The notes under the pieces are model-generated. The model did not search any database, was not told where the DNA came from, and was given only the letters and a program-made list of their open reading frames with translations. The translations under genes and the position numbers were made by a program. Shown here in pieces: positions 30,962 to 42,667 of a DNA stretch of 64,000 nucleotides. Source of the stretch: Pseudo-nitzschia pungens. Its lineage: Eukaryota; Bacillariophyta; Bacillariophyceae; Bacillariales; Bacillariaceae. Within the stretch, counting starts at the first letter, position 1; each line of letters opens with the position of its first letter. The stretch lies in the NCBI GenBank assembly GCA_037355855.1, contig CM074766.1, positions 3,286,001 to 3,350,000 of the forward strand, given 5' to 3'.

Positions 30962-31695
30962 GGTGGGTTGATCAGTTGTTTAATAATTTATTTTAGTTAC
31001 ACTATTACTGTTATCCTGTTGCTTTGCGCTGAACTGGGCAAGAATGATCACTCCAGTTCTTCCAGTTTTCAGTTCTAGATTAAGTTGCTCTCGTGATAAC
31101 TCGTGTTATAACTGATTTTCCCCCTGGTCTGTTCAGTGTTGGGAGTTGTTTCTCTCTTTAGCTCACGGGAATCCTGTGGTTCCCCGGAGTTGTTTCTGTT
31201 TTTATTTCGTGGGATTCGATTCCCGTGGTTCTCCGGCGTTGCTTCTTTATTAAGCTGTCACCGGGCCGGTCCCACTTCTCGTTGTCCCGTGGGATTAGTG
31301 GTGTTTGGGTATTTGATGTATACCTTTCCGGATATCTGTATATTTTGGTTTTGGTTGGCATACCCTTTTCGGTCTGTCCATCCACTCAGAGTTGGTCCAA
31401 TTAGTCCATTCACTGATTTATGTGTCACTTTTTCAGTGTGTATTTTCGAGTTTTTCGATTATTTCCTGTTGTCGACCATGGTCCTGTTTAGGTACTTAGG
31501 TGTCTCTGTTGCTGCTGTTGCTCCCTTCTTTGAGCGCTAACAGTTGCTGGGGTCGGTCTTCCTTGTGCTGCAGACACTGGATATCCTTCTCCCTGTTTTG
31601 CTTCTCTGTGCCTCCATTTTTTCCGGCAGTCTTTCGATCTCGTCGGCGCCTTGACCGATCGATCTCTTTCTGCTCATGGTCATCAGCACTCAGCT
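30962..31695 (-). other. Element A 5' leader
   Basis: About 0.73 kb of untranslated leader between the primer-site palindrome and gag. It is homologous to the leader of element B (40,520-41,251). Short GGGATTC/ATTCCCG-type repeats are visible. No convincing coding region. Confidence 0.7.
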
Positions 31696-31709
31696 TGATT
31701 TTAAAATCA
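31696..31709 (-). promoter_or_regulatory. Palindrome at the primer-binding-site position of element A
   Basis: TGATTTTAAAATCA is self-complementary over 14 nt and abuts the 5' LTR, where Gypsy elements normally carry a tRNA-complementary primer site (usually starting TGG). The same palindrome abuts the LTR of element B. Confidence 0.6.
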
Positions 31710-31898
31710 TGCCATACCCCGGGTCTACTAGTGATTAGAATAGTAGTGATATGCGAATTGTGAGCTCTATTGGTTAGTCTATTTGCTACAGTTCTAAGAG
31801 CCTTCCGAATCAGCGATTCTGTCGACTCGCCGATTGTTTTTATCCTTATCCTTAATCCAGTCCCGCGTGTACTCGTGACTGTATTTTGGTGCACGGCA
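31710..31898 (-). repeat. Element A 5' LTR
   Basis: 189 bp, one visible difference from the 3' LTR. The next bases inward are the perfect palindrome TGATTTTAAAATCA. Confidence 0.95.
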
Positions 31899-31911
31899 CC
31901 TACGCTTCTTT

Positions 31912-33360
31912 GTGGGACACAGTGTTTCCCTGGAGACTCTCTTTTCTGTCCAGTTGCTCCAGAGGCTCAGAGATCGTGACATGGACCTGAAGTTTGACCA
32001 CATACAGGCCCCAGTTATTGTCACCTGTGGTTTTCTCCTTGGATCCTACATGCCAAGTTTTGATCTTGACCACTACAATGAATTGCTTCAGACTCATCCC
32101 AGGTTTCAGGCCTGTCCTATTGCTGTTATCAGGAAGAATATCAGCCTGGACAACTCCAGAACTACTGATCCCCATCCGGTTCTGGCGGCTCATGTTTTAT
32201 GTGATGCTACCAAGCACGCTCAAACTGTTAAGCTCCTCAAAGCCCAGTTCAATCGGTGCAAACCTTCCGACGTTGCCTCTCTCCCTGATGGTAAATTCTA
32301 CAAGTTCATTGAGACAGCTACCAATCCTTCTGACAGACCCCTTCCCCCCTCCAAGCTCAAGACTGTTCGCCAAGCTAAGCACCGCCAAGCCAAATTTATT
32401 GAGAGCCATGAAACTGCTCCTGTTTTGGGGGTAGTTGACCTTGATCTTCCTGTTGACTTGGGCCAAGGGCTGGGTTTGAAGACACTGCGCAGTGTGCTTA
32501 TGGGCATCAGAACCCGTGACAATTGGTCATGGCCTCTCTTTCTTTCTGTTGATACCAGTCCATACCGGGGCGAGATCCTTGCTTTGTACAACATCACTAC
32601 CAAGGCTGAAGCCATGGCCATGTTGTCTTTCCTGCCTATTTTTCTGGAGGCTCAGTATGGTTCTTGTGTTAGACAATGGTTCTCTTCTGAGTGCTTGACT
32701 GAAATGGAGGCTTACCATTGGGATGCTGCTGCCAATTGTGTTGTGGAAACTGCACCTGCTGCAGATCCAATGCAGGATGACTCTCTTCCCTTTTTTGGTG
32801 ATGGGGATGCCAGAAATTGGGAGCTTGTCGATGATGACTTGTCAGTTGACCTTGCCCCAGACCTCACTTTTGATCTAGATTTGCACTTTAACCTCCAAGC
32901 CCGTGCTGACAGTGGTGGTGGCGGCTTTGATGACTCCCAATCCATGGATACTTTAGCTACAGGCACTTCCAATCTCACTGCTGTCCAGGCTTCACCGCCT
33001 GCCGGTGCTGCTCCTCCTGGGGGTGATCCTCCCAATACTGCCATGGCTGGTACCTCCCCTGTTGCCTCTCCTGATGTCCCACCTGCAGTTCCTGATCCTC
33101 CCAATAATGCCATGGCTGGTGACTCCCCTGTGGCCTCTCCTGATGTCTCAACTGAAGTTCCTGTTGTCCTGCCTTCTGGTTTGCCTGGTGGTGAGGAAGA
33201 TGCAGCCTCTGCTTTGAGGGTTGGAGTTGCTGCTATTGCATTCTCCTCCAGCCATGATGCTAGTGTCAGCGATTTGAGCCATGCCAATGTCTCCACCAAA
33301 TCCGCTCCGGCAACTCTTTCTTCCGTGCGACAGACTCGGTTTCCTTCTGATCATGGTTAG
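31912..33360 (+). pseudogene. LINE copy 1 ORF1, C-terminal part
   Basis: 482 codons homologous to copy 2 ORF1b. The frame continues leftwards across element A into 26,019-26,062, so no true start is present. It encodes the conserved region (LLQRLRDRDMDLKFDHIQAP, YNELLQTHPRFQACPIAV) and then an Asp/Pro/Ala/Gly-rich tail with short repeats (SPVASPDVP). It lacks the N-terminal ~600 residues found in copy 2. No named domain was recognised; by position it should be the RNA-binding or packaging protein. Confidence 0.8.
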
Positions 33361-36300
33361 GTTTTCTGGTATGAGGTTTGATGGGATGCCTTCCACACCA
33401 AATCCCATCAATGCTTCCACTGTTTCTCCCTTTCCCCCTCCGCCTCTTTCCCTGCTTCTCAATTTGTCCAATTAACTCTTCATGGAGACTCTCTTGCTGC
33501 TAAGGATTCTGATAGTTTTGGACATCCTTTTCCTCAAGCTCCATCATCCAATTCCACCATCATCACCTTCCAAAACATTGGACCCCAGCGTAGAGCGGCT
33601 TTTATGTCCAGGTCCAAGCACAACTCCCGTCAATTTGTCAAGAGCAACGCCAGTGTGGCGCTTTTTGCTGAACATTGTTTGAATGAATCCAAACTCCTGC
33701 CCTGTGATCTTTTCAATCGGCGCATGAAGAATGTCTGTCCCTCAAGTTTTTCCTATCTTGCCAACAACAAGCATGAAGCTTCTGAATGCACATGGCTTCA
33801 GCCCGGAGGCACAGGTTTTTCCATTGACCAATTGTTCAGTTCCCACAAGGTTGCTCATGGGGCTGATCCTTCCGGTCTTGGAAGATGGTCCTTTGTCAAG
33901 TTTCAGGGCAGGGATGGCTACACTGTCACAATGTTTTCTGCCTACTGCCCAGTTGAAAATGATAGGGATCTTGGCTCAGTCTGGAATCAACAGTACCGCT
34001 ACCTTCAAGCAGCTGAAAATCTTTTCAGTCCCAATCCATGCCTTCTTTTTCACAGGGATTTGACTGCTGCCCTTCAGGCTTGCCTGGGGGCAGGTGACCA
34101 GATCATTCTTGGGATTGATCAAAATGCTGATGTTCGGTCTGATGGCTTGTCTTTTGAGCTCCAGGCTCTTGGTTTCAGAGAGGCCATTCTTACCCTTCAT
34201 AGTCAGTCTTCTCCTCCTGCCAACCACAACAGAAACACTACCAGAACGCCAATTGATGCCATTTGGGTCTCTGAGAATGTTGATGTTCTCAGGGCTGGGT
34301 ATTGTCCCTTTGGTGGTGCCCAGGGTATGGAATCGGACCATCGCATGCTCTGGATTGAAGTCTGTAATGGCAGTATCATGGGAAAACATTTGCCACCTCC
34401 TGTGAGCATCTCTCATTCCAAACTCCAGTCCTCCCACCCTCATCTGCGCCAACGGTATTTCAGGCGTGTCAGGCACAGCTTTCTCAAGGCTGGAGTGTTC
34501 TCTCTCCAAGCTAAGCTGGAGCACCTACTGGCTCAGTTTCAGTCTGGGGATATTTCTGTGCGCGCTGATCTCATCAATACATACGAAGTCCTCCATGAAA
34601 CCTCCACCTCTCTCAGGCTCTCTGTTGAACAAAACCTTTGCCACACTAGAGCTGGTTTGGTTCCATGGTCACCAAAGCTGCAAGTCTATCGTGATACAAT
34701 TGACTTTTGGAGGCGTGTTGTCAAGTTGCGCCAGGGTGTGTCCACCAGTCATATTGTTTTGAAAAGGTTGGCCTGCAAGCTTTCTCTCTACAAAGGGGAA
34801 CACAGTGATCTTTCCAGTGCTCTCCTCCATCTGAAACAAGCTTACAGGCAATACCGGGCAGTGAAGAAATTGGCCCCCTCATGGAGAGACTCCTTCAATC
34901 AAGGCCTGGTGGATGCACTTCTTGCTGAAGGCAAGCCTCACAACCAGAGTGCTTCCCAGATCCGTGCCAGGATGCGCAGGGAACGGCTTCAACGAGAACT
35001 TGGCCTTGCTGCTTGGTCTATTCGGGGACGTGTCAACAAGTCAGCAGTCTTGCGAGCTATTGCAGTTGGCCATGATGGTGTTGAACAGGTCTTGGAGTCC
35101 CAGTCTACTATGGTTCCAGCTATGGCTGAATCCAATGTCCGGCGTCAACAGCAGTGTCTTGGCACTCCTTCCATGCATCCCTCCTTCATTCAAGATTTTG
35201 GATACCTAGGCACAGCCCATGCTTCTGCTCAAGTCCTTGATGGCACATACATTCCTCCTCCTGCCACTGACAAATACCTTTCTGAATTTCTATCTTGTCT
35301 CAAAGTCCCTGACTCTATCCTGAGTTTGCCCCCCTTTGACTATTCAGTGTGTCCAGCTGACAATGCTGCTGCCTGGAAACGCCAGAGGGAACGCACAGCA
35401 AGTGAACCTTCTTGTTTGAGTTTTGCCCACCACAAGGCTTTTGCCCTGGATCCCCAGCTGAACAAGTTTGACACTCTCCTGAGATCCGTCCCATTGATTG
35501 TTGGCTTCTCTCCTTCTGCATGGCAGGTTATCACTGATGTTGAGATCTTCAAGAAACCTGGTGAATATAGAGTGGATAAGATGAGGCTCATCCAGTTGAT
35601 GTCTCCTGAGTTCCAAATCAACAACAAAATGATTGGCAGACGCATTCTTGCCTACGCTGAACTTGCCAATGCAGTGGCTGTTGATCAACATGGAAGCAGG
35701 AAACACCACAAGGCAATCAACACCTGCCTGAACAAGAAGCTCATATGTGATGTGTTGCGGCAGAAGCGCAGATCCGGTGCTGTTGCTATGAATGATGCCA
35801 AGGGCTGTTACGATAGAATCTCTCATCCCATTGCAGGTCTCACTCTCCAGAGTTTTGGGGTTCCTGCACATGTGTGTGAAGTTCTTCTGTCTACTCTGCA
35901 ACATGCTAAGCACCACATCAAAACTGGCTTTGGTCGGTCAGGTCCTGTGTATGGTGATGAACCTGTTCCTCTGAGTGGTTGTGGCCAAGGCAATGGTATT
36001 GGTCCAACTCTTTGGGCTTTGGTGTCAACAATTGTCTTCCGCATGATGCAACAGGCTGGGCATGGTGTCCATCTTATCACTTCATTGTCACTGCAACTGG
36101 TTTCTCTTGTGGGTTTTGCCTTTGTGGATGACACAGATTTGTTTTGTGCTGGCTCTGATTCCTCAACATCTGGTGAGGAATTGGCTGTTGATTTTCAGGA
36201 AGCTCTTGACCGATGGGCTGGAGGGATTATTGCCACTGGTGGTGCTATTGAACCTGCCAAATCCTTCTGTTATTTGATTGATTTCAAATGGAATGGATCC

Positions 36301-36681
36301 GGTTGGGACTATCGCTCAATTGCTGACATGCCTGGTGACTTCTCTGTTGCTGACAAGAATGGTAATCGAGCTACCCTGGATCGGTTTGAAGTTGACCATG
36401 CTGACAAGACCCTTGGGGTTTTTATCTCCATGGATGGCAATGAGGAAGCGCAGATTGCTCACATGCAGTCCCAGTCTCAGTCTTTTGGCTCTCAACTCAA
36501 GGCTTCCAAGTGTGAGAAGAGAGCCTCCCTCTACACCTTCAAGTATTCGTTCATGAAGTCTGTTGAATACCCCATGCCTGTCACACAACTTGATGAGGCC
36601 ACCTGGACTAAGATTATTCACCCAGCTCTTGTTCCTGTGCTGAACAAAGCAGGGATGTCGCGGACATTTCCTAGACATGTA
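33281..36681 (+). pseudogene. LINE copy 1 ORF2, first part (endonuclease and reverse transcriptase)
   Basis: ORF2 should start at the ATG 33,281 (MPMSPPNPLRQ), overlapping ORF1 by 80 nt in the +1 frame. A one-base deletion in a T run at ~33,431 shifts the frame; it is then open from there through 33,604 to the element C junction. Domains: APE-type endonuclease (ITFQNIGPQ, AEHCLNES, GIDQNADVR, and MESDHRMLWIEV near nt 34,330), then reverse transcriptase with MNDAKGCYDRISHP, GCGQGNGIGPTLW and the catalytic FVDD box (nt ~36,120). The last codons before the insertion read SRTFPRHV. It is continued at 47,206. Confidence 0.88.
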
Positions 36682-36991
36682 TGTAACATGCTAGCGTAGG
36701 CTAGTAGTGTTACGAATTAATAATTAACCGAATCCCACATGGGATTCAAAAATATATAAGGTATCCATGTACGGATATCTGGTATGTGTAAACAGGCATG
36801 CAGAAGAGAGCGATTATACGATTAAGGTTACATACGGAATATATGTTATATACAGGGATGGTTATTATATGAGAAGGTCGCGATGACCTCATCGCTCATT
36901 ATTTCCTCTCTCTAATTTCAATCCCATCTCGTAAAGTGAAATAACACACAATTATTCATACTACTCCAATTTTCTACTTTAGAGTGTTACA
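36682..36991 (+). repeat. Element C 5' LTR
   Basis: TGTAACATGCTAGCG...GAGTGTTACA. It contains TATATAAG at 36,753-36,760 (candidate TATA box) and the conserved block ATCTCGTAAAGT near its 3' end, shared with elements D and E. Confidence 0.95.
36753..36760 (+). promoter_or_regulatory. Candidate TATA box in element C LTR
   Basis: TATATAAG inside the 5' LTR; the same site is at 46,962-46,969 in the 3' LTR. Promoter function is inferred from LTR position only. Confidence 0.4.
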
Positions 36992-37004
36992 CAGTAATTA
37001 CTGT
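36991..37004 (+). promoter_or_regulatory. Palindrome at the primer-binding-site position of element C
   Basis: ACAGTAATTACTGT, self-complementary over 14 nt and starting at the last base of the 5' LTR. The identical sequence follows the 5' LTRs of elements D and E. Confidence 0.6.
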
Positions 37005-37140
37005 CCGCTTTTACGTAGGAACAGTAGTAGAATTCAGTACTGAACTCTCAAGAAAACCGAAACAACGAAAGCCTCAACAACAGAGGTAACTTGTATCTCC
37101 AACAAGAGCAACTCAGCTAACTCAACTAACTTCCTCAACC

Positions 37141-38178
37141 ATGTCAGGCATCTACAGAGAACCACCGGTCTCCTACAAGAGCTCTTTCGACAGCCACAAG
37201 CCAAAGCTAATTACGCTCTCGATCTACGACAATGCGGATCATTCCGATAGCGTCAAGATCCCTCTTTTCACAGATAAAGGAGGCCTGGAAGAATTACTCC
37301 ACAAGGAGGAAGCTTTTCTAAACGCAGTAGAAGATCTGGGGGTACAGGACTCAGCACTCATCCGCTACTTCGGACGCTGCCTATGCGTTAAAGCACAAAC
37401 CGAATGGAGAGCGCTAACGCGAAACACCAGACCGAATGGACAAAGACTATACGCCCTTACAAGACATGGCTTTGAGTCAGCCTTCGCAGCCTTCATCAAG
37501 CTCTACTGCAACGCCGAAGACGCCAGGGACATCATGCACATATATCTACGGAGTCCGGCATGCAAAAAGAAGGTGGAGTCTACCTGCAAAGACCACACAG
37601 ACCGCCTCATAACCCTCATGAAATATACAGCCAAGCTCCATGGGTATGTAGCCAATCTGGACCACCTCCAGCAAGTCACCATAATCCTGCACAGCTACCC
37701 AAACGCCTGGATAGAAGACTATGTACGCATCCACAAAGGAGTCACCCAGGACACTACATCGCAGTCCCTGGTCGACCACATGAGCAGTCTCGACCGGCTC
37801 AGCAAACAGAATAAGAACAACAAGAATACTGGAAGACGTTCCAACAATTCTAATAGTTCTAACAACAACAGGAAGCGCCCTGGAACCCACAAGAACAATC
37901 CCAAGGGCAAGAAGAAGTCCAACCCCTGTCGCATTCAAGGCCACAACCACGAGTGGTCCGAGTGCCCCAAGAACAGATACTCAAAGAATTACAAGGGAAC
38001 CGGCAACAAATCGACCACTGAGACCTTCCATACACAGACTCATGACCTTTCCGGCAGCAATGAGTCTTTCCAAGCCCACATCAATGCTGCTGTCGAAGCA
38101 GCAAGGGAATCGTATCATTCCGAACATGGAGGGCGCACAGAAAGGAGCATCGATGGTGAGCTAATTTGGCTCCCATGA
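37141..38178 (+). CDS. Element C Gag
   Basis: 345 aa, starts MSGIYREPPVSYKSSFDSHK. The N-terminal M-x-G-x-Y-R-x-P-P motif and GGLEELLHKEEAF block are shared with the Gags of elements D and E. Asn/Ser/Lys-rich nucleocapsid region near 225-260, then the zinc-binding-like NPCRIQGHNHEWSECPKN (Cys/His-His/Cys) at ~280-297. It ends with UGA at 38,176-38,178; the next codon, in the same frame, continues into pol. Confidence 0.9.
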   Translation: MSGIYREPPVSYKSSFDSHKPKLITLSIYDNADHSDSVKIPLFTDKGGLEELLHKEEAFLNAVEDLGVQDSALIRYFGRCLCVKAQTEWRALTRNTRPNGQRLYALTRHGFESAFAAFIKLYCNAEDARDIMHIYLRSPACKKKVESTCKDHTDRLITLMKYTAKLHGYVANLDHLQQVTIILHSYPNAWIEDYVRIHKGVTQDTTSQSLVDHMSSLDRLSKQNKNNKNTGRRSNNSNSSNNNRKRPGTHKNNPKGKKKSNPCRIQGHNHEWSECPKNRYSKNYKGTGNKSTTETFHTQTHDLSGSNESFQAHINAAVEAARESYHSEHGGRTERSIDGELIWLP

Positions 38179-40320
38179 TTGCACAAGCAATCCTCCACCA
38201 AACAGCGACCCAAGGGTCCAACAAAACCAGCAATCACCTTGCCTCCGGCGCCACAGGCCCTGGATGCCAGTCCAGCACAGCTGACTGGGATGACGCAAGG
38301 AGGAGATCTCCCGGAGAAAAAGGGGAAGGAACCTACAGGATGGAGTCCTGTTGAGCGCTTAGCAAAGACTGCAACAGCAGCAACAACAACAAAAACAGTT
38401 CGATTCTCCACAACGAGCAATACGAACATGGATCCGAATCGAAACCAAACGAATCGATCCAAGGGTACAACAGACGTGAAAGATAGTACAGCAGCAATAA
38501 ATAGACCACTCTTGTCCCTGGCAAGGAATTGGTCCACTGGGACAGCAAAAAATCTCTATTGCAATACCCAACACTCCAAAGACTACACCAAAGGAGGTGC
38601 GCTGGAGCAAAATTATTTAAAGCTGCTGTCGACTACTGGAACTCCAGTAGAACAGGCATCGAATACGAGCAACGTGGCTCCTATTCAGAATAAGAGCAAC
38701 GTGGCTCCTATTCTTCTAACTACAGTACAGTACATACAAGGCATCCCTACAAAATCAAGACCACTACTCGCACTACTCGATAGTGGATCTTCCAGAACTC
38801 TAATTAATAAAAGAGCACTACCATTTGGCACACTACCAATCAGAAGCAAGCATCGAGTACTAACAACGACAGCAAACGGAAGCTTCGACACTACAGAATA
38901 TATTATCATGAAGAACCTTAAGCTACAAGAGTTCGGCAACTATACCATCGACAAACAAGAGGCAAGACTCTTCCATTCCCCGGACTGCAGATATGATCTA
39001 ATACTAGGCAGAGACTTCCTCCACCTAGCAAAGATCAATCTCCTATTCAAAGAAGGAGCAGTCCAGTGGATGGACAGAACTATCCCTATGAAAGATACAG
39101 CCCTATACCATGAGTCCAACTACACCATGCTCATGGAAGAACTAGAAGACGCCGAACTCTTTGCTGATGACCTCGCCTTTGCTAATCCATACAAGTCCAA
39201 GGTGATCCTTGATAGAGCCTACCAAGAAACAGATCCATCCACAGTGGCACAGCAGCAGTCCCACATGTCCGAGCAAGAGCAACAACAGTTCCAAGCAATA
39301 TTAAACAAGTATCCTAATGTCTTTAATGGGGAACTCGGCAAGTACCCACACAAGCAAATCTCTCTAAGACTGAAGCCCGGATCCAAGCCCATACACAAGA
39401 AGCCTTATCCAGTTGCATACAAGCGAGAAGACCTATTCAAAAGGGAGCTCCAAAATCTTTGTAATGATGGAGTCCTCAAGCGTTGTACTGGACCGGCTGA
39501 ATGGGCATTCCCCACCTTTATTGTCCCAAAGAAAGACAACAGAGTTAGATGGGTATCAGACTTTAGAGAACTGAATGAACTCCTTGAGCGCAGACCTTAT
39601 CCCATACCAAGAATACAAGATATCATGAACAAGCGCGGCAAGTACACTCACTTCACCAAGATCGACTTGTCCATGCAATACTATTGCTTTGAACTGGATG
39701 ACGCAAGCAAGAAGCTCTGTACCATAGTAACTCCATATGGTTGCTATGAATACCAAAGACTACCAATGGGTGTCAAAGTCTCTCCGGATGTTGCCCAACA
39801 ACTAATGGAAGATATTCTACAAGACACCGACTGCACTGTTTATATTGATGATATTGGTATATGGACTGATGGATCCTTTGACCTCCACATGCAAACCATT
39901 GACAAGATCCTCAACAGACTCAACCAGAATGGACTTAAATGCAACCCACTCAAATGTGATTGGGCTGTACAAGAAACTGACTTCCTGGGCTATTGGATGA
40001 CGCCTACAGCAGTTAAACCATGGAGGAAGAAGATTGAAGCCATCCTACACATGGATAGGCCCCGAACTGTCACTCAGGTTAAGTCCTTCCTCGGAGCAGT
40101 CGGATACTACAGAGACATGTGGCCCCGAAGATCCCATGTCTTAGCTCCTCTTTTTGATATAACTGGTACGCCCAAGAAGACTCCCCAAGCAGCTGCCATC
40201 AAAGGCAAGCAAAGGAAGGCTCCTTCAGCCTTCACCTGGGGACCTGCTCAGGACAAAGCCTTTCAAGAGATGAAAGCAATGGTAGCAGCGGATGCGCTGA
40301 ACACCTATCCAGACCTTAAC
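38179..40320 (+). pseudogene. Element C Pol, first part (protease, RT), split by element B
   Basis: 714 codons in the gag frame, opening directly after the gag UGA without an ATG at the junction. Protease LLALLDSGSSRTLIN (Asp ~201). RT: RWVSDFRELNELLERRPYPI, TKIDLSMQYYCFEL and catalytic YIDDIGIW (nt ~39,840). RNase H begins near DALNTYPDLN, where element B was inserted. The frame resumes at 45,040. The gene is disrupted, though both halves are otherwise open. Confidence 0.9.
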
Positions 40321-40505
40321 TGCCGTGCACCGGAATACAGTCACGAGTCTACTCGGGACTGGATTAAGGTTGAGGATAAATTAGCGAGGCGTTGGAATCG
40401 CCGATTCCAAATGCCAATCGAAAGCAATAGCAATAGACTAATTGATAGAGCTCACAATTTGCATATCACTACTATTCTAATCACTAGTAGACCCGGGGTA
40501 TGGCA
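40321..40505 (+). repeat. Element B 5' LTR
   Basis: 185 bp, TGCCGTGCACC...GGTATGGCA. It is diverged in the centre from element A LTRs and followed by the same palindrome TGATTTTAAAATCA (40,506-40,519). Confidence 0.93.
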
Positions 40506-41251
40506 TGATTTTAAAATCAAGCTGAGCGCTGATGACCATGAGCAAGAGAAGGGACCGATCGGTCGACAAACCGACGGGACCAAAGAAACTGCCGAAAAAT
40601 GGAGGCGCATAGAAGCAAACAGGGGAAAGGACATCCGGTGTCTGCAGCACTAAGGAAGACCAACCCCAGCAACAGTTGGCTCCATTACGAGGAGCAACTG
40701 CAGCAACAGAGACACCTAAGGACCTAAACAGGACCATGGTCGACAACAGAAATAATCGAAAAATACGAAAATATGTGCCGAAAAAGTGACACATAAATCA
40801 GTGAATGGACTAATTGGACCAACACCAAGGGGATGGACAGACCGGAGAGGGGATGCCAACCACAACCGAAATATACGGATATCCGGAAAGGTATATAATA
40901 AATGCCCGAACACCACTAATCCCACGGGAAACGGGAAGTGGGACCGGCCCGGTGACCGCTTAACAGAGAAGCAACGCCGGAGAACCACGGGAATCGAATC
41001 CCACAAAATAAAAACAGAAACAACTCCGGAGAACCACAGGATTCCCGGGAACTAAAGAGAGAAACAACTCCCACCACTGGACAAACCAGGGGGAAAATCA
41101 GTTACAACACGAGTTATCACGAGAGCAGTGCCAAAGCCCAGCAAAAAGGACTGGAGGACCTGAGCAATCATTCTTGCTCAATTTCGACACAAGCAGCAAA
41201 GATAACAGAAATAGTGTAACTAGATTAAATAAAATAACTGATTAACCCACC
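40506..41251 (+). other. Element B leader with primer-site palindrome
   Basis: 746 bp, homologous to the element A leader. It begins with the 14-nt palindrome at 40,506-40,519. No gene seen. Confidence 0.7.
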
Positions 41252-42667
41252 ATGGCGTCTAAAGGAACCAAACAGAAACCCTTTACCTTCTCTCGCGAGG
41301 ACTGGCCGGAAGACGCCAGTGCTGTGAAGATGAGCATAGACTCCGAGAAAGGGGGAGTGGCCTTCAGTGACTATCTGAAGGTACTCACCGGCACTGAAAG
41401 ACCGGAACTCTTCATCATCTGGAAGCGAGACTTTGACCAGAAAATTGTTAACAACGAGAAACTCCAAGGAGACCAGAAACTGGATGTCCTCCAGAGAATC
41501 CTCTCCCTCGAGGCACTCTCTATTGTCCAGATGGTTTTGGGCCGGACATATTATGCCGAACCAGGACACAAGGTACACAACAACCAACTGATCCAACAAA
41601 AACTCGAGAGGATTGCCATGCGGGAACCTACGGAACCTCCTAAGGAACCCCCCGCTGACAAATCCAAAGAGGCGGTGGAGGGCGCCAGCGCCCCAACCGA
41701 GAACGACAACACGACTGCTACGGCGGCGTCCGAACAAGAACCGGAACCCACCGTACTTGACGGTCCGGTCCCAAAGAAAAGGGTCTCAAGTACCCTCATC
41801 CAGTACTACCAAACCCAGGAGTACAGAAAGGATATCATTGAGGAGTGTATGCACGCCCTCAAACTCAAAATCTTTGGCAATGACATGAATGGCAAACGGT
41901 CCTACATTCTGCTCCGGAGATTCATCCGGAACACGAAAATCGACATGAAACACGGTATTCGCTCATGGGCAAACCGTATGGCCGAGCTACAGAGCTATCT
42001 ACCCGATTGCCTCTGGGAGAGTGGCGCTGCAAAAGGCACTGCCCCATCCAGTTACTCGGAAGAGGACATGAAGGAAATCCTAGATGCCAACATGACCCAC
42101 TCCCAACGCGAGAAACTGGAGCACATCAGCTGGGACGTCTACAAACACCCCTTTAACACCACCATCGACAAGCTCGAAAACTTGGAAATCACCATCCGGA
42201 ACGAGGATGAACTCCGCAAGCGCATCACGGACCTCGAGAAACAAACCGGTGGCCCCAAGAAGAACCCCAAGGCCGCATCTGGGGGAGGAAACGCGAAGTC
42301 TCCTGGCAAAAAGAAGCGCCCTGTGGACAACAGCAACAAACAGCTATGCAAGACCTGTGGCAAGGTCCATGCCGGCAAATGCTGGAAACTAACCGGTGGT
42401 CCCCACAAGAAGGGGAAGTTCGACCGGGAAACCATCAATCTGCTCAAGGAGCACTTTGTGGCAAAAGAACAAGACTCAGACACTGAGCAACACTCCAAAC
42501 CCCACTGGGGAAGGAACCTATCGAACCACGAGTACTCTTACGTACTGGCCACGGCCCAAGCTGACCACGAAGTCTCCGATGACGAGATCGACATCTCCGA
42601 ACGGGAACTCAAAGAGTACAGAAGAAAGTACCGGAAAACCTTCAAAAAGAAAGGTTCCCACAACTGA
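41252..42667 (+). CDS. Element B Gag
   Basis: 471 aa, starts MASKGTKQKPFTFSREDWPE. Same architecture as element A Gag, including CKTCGKVHAGKC near residue 365 and the KKKGSHN end. It diverges most in the linker at ~125-170. UGA stop followed directly by ATG in the same frame. Confidence 0.9.
   Translation: MASKGTKQKPFTFSREDWPEDASAVKMSIDSEKGGVAFSDYLKVLTGTERPELFIIWKRDFDQKIVNNEKLQGDQKLDVLQRILSLEALSIVQMVLGRTYYAEPGHKVHNNQLIQQKLERIAMREPTEPPKEPPADKSKEAVEGASAPTENDNTTATAASEQEPEPTVLDGPVPKKRVSSTLIQYYQTQEYRKDIIEECMHALKLKIFGNDMNGKRSYILLRRFIRNTKIDMKHGIRSWANRMAELQSYLPDCLWESGAAKGTAPSSYSEEDMKEILDANMTHSQREKLEHISWDVYKHPFNTTIDKLENLEITIRNEDELRKRITDLEKQTGGPKKNPKAASGGGNAKSPGKKKRPVDNSNKQLCKTCGKVHAGKCWKLTGGPHKKGKFDRETINLLKEHFVAKEQDSDTEQHSKPHWGRNLSNHEYSYVLATAQADHEVSDDEIDISERELKEYRRKYRKTFKKKGSHN

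Larger units (their letters stand above)
26063..31898 (-). mobile_element. Ty3/Gypsy retrotransposon A, apparently complete
   Basis: 5.84 kb with 189-bp LTRs (TGCCGTGCACC ... GGTATGGCA in element orientation) and the target duplication CCTAC on both sides (26,058-26,062 and 31,899-31,903). The two LTRs differ at one visible position (A at 26,108 versus G at 31,755), so the insertion is young. Domain order gag, protease, RT, RNase H, integrase with a GPY/F-like end. It lies antisense in LINE copy 1. Confidence 0.95.

Noticed and set aside
31136..31540. 134-codon plus-strand frame in the element A leader
   Set aside because: Antisense to the element leader, with no recognisable domain; the homologous leader of element B does not preserve it as a gene.
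34200..36700. Minus-strand frames of 100-190 codons inside LINE ORF2 (also mirrored at 55,750-58,400)
   Set aside because: Present antisense in both LINE copies only because the sense gene is conserved; no independent features.
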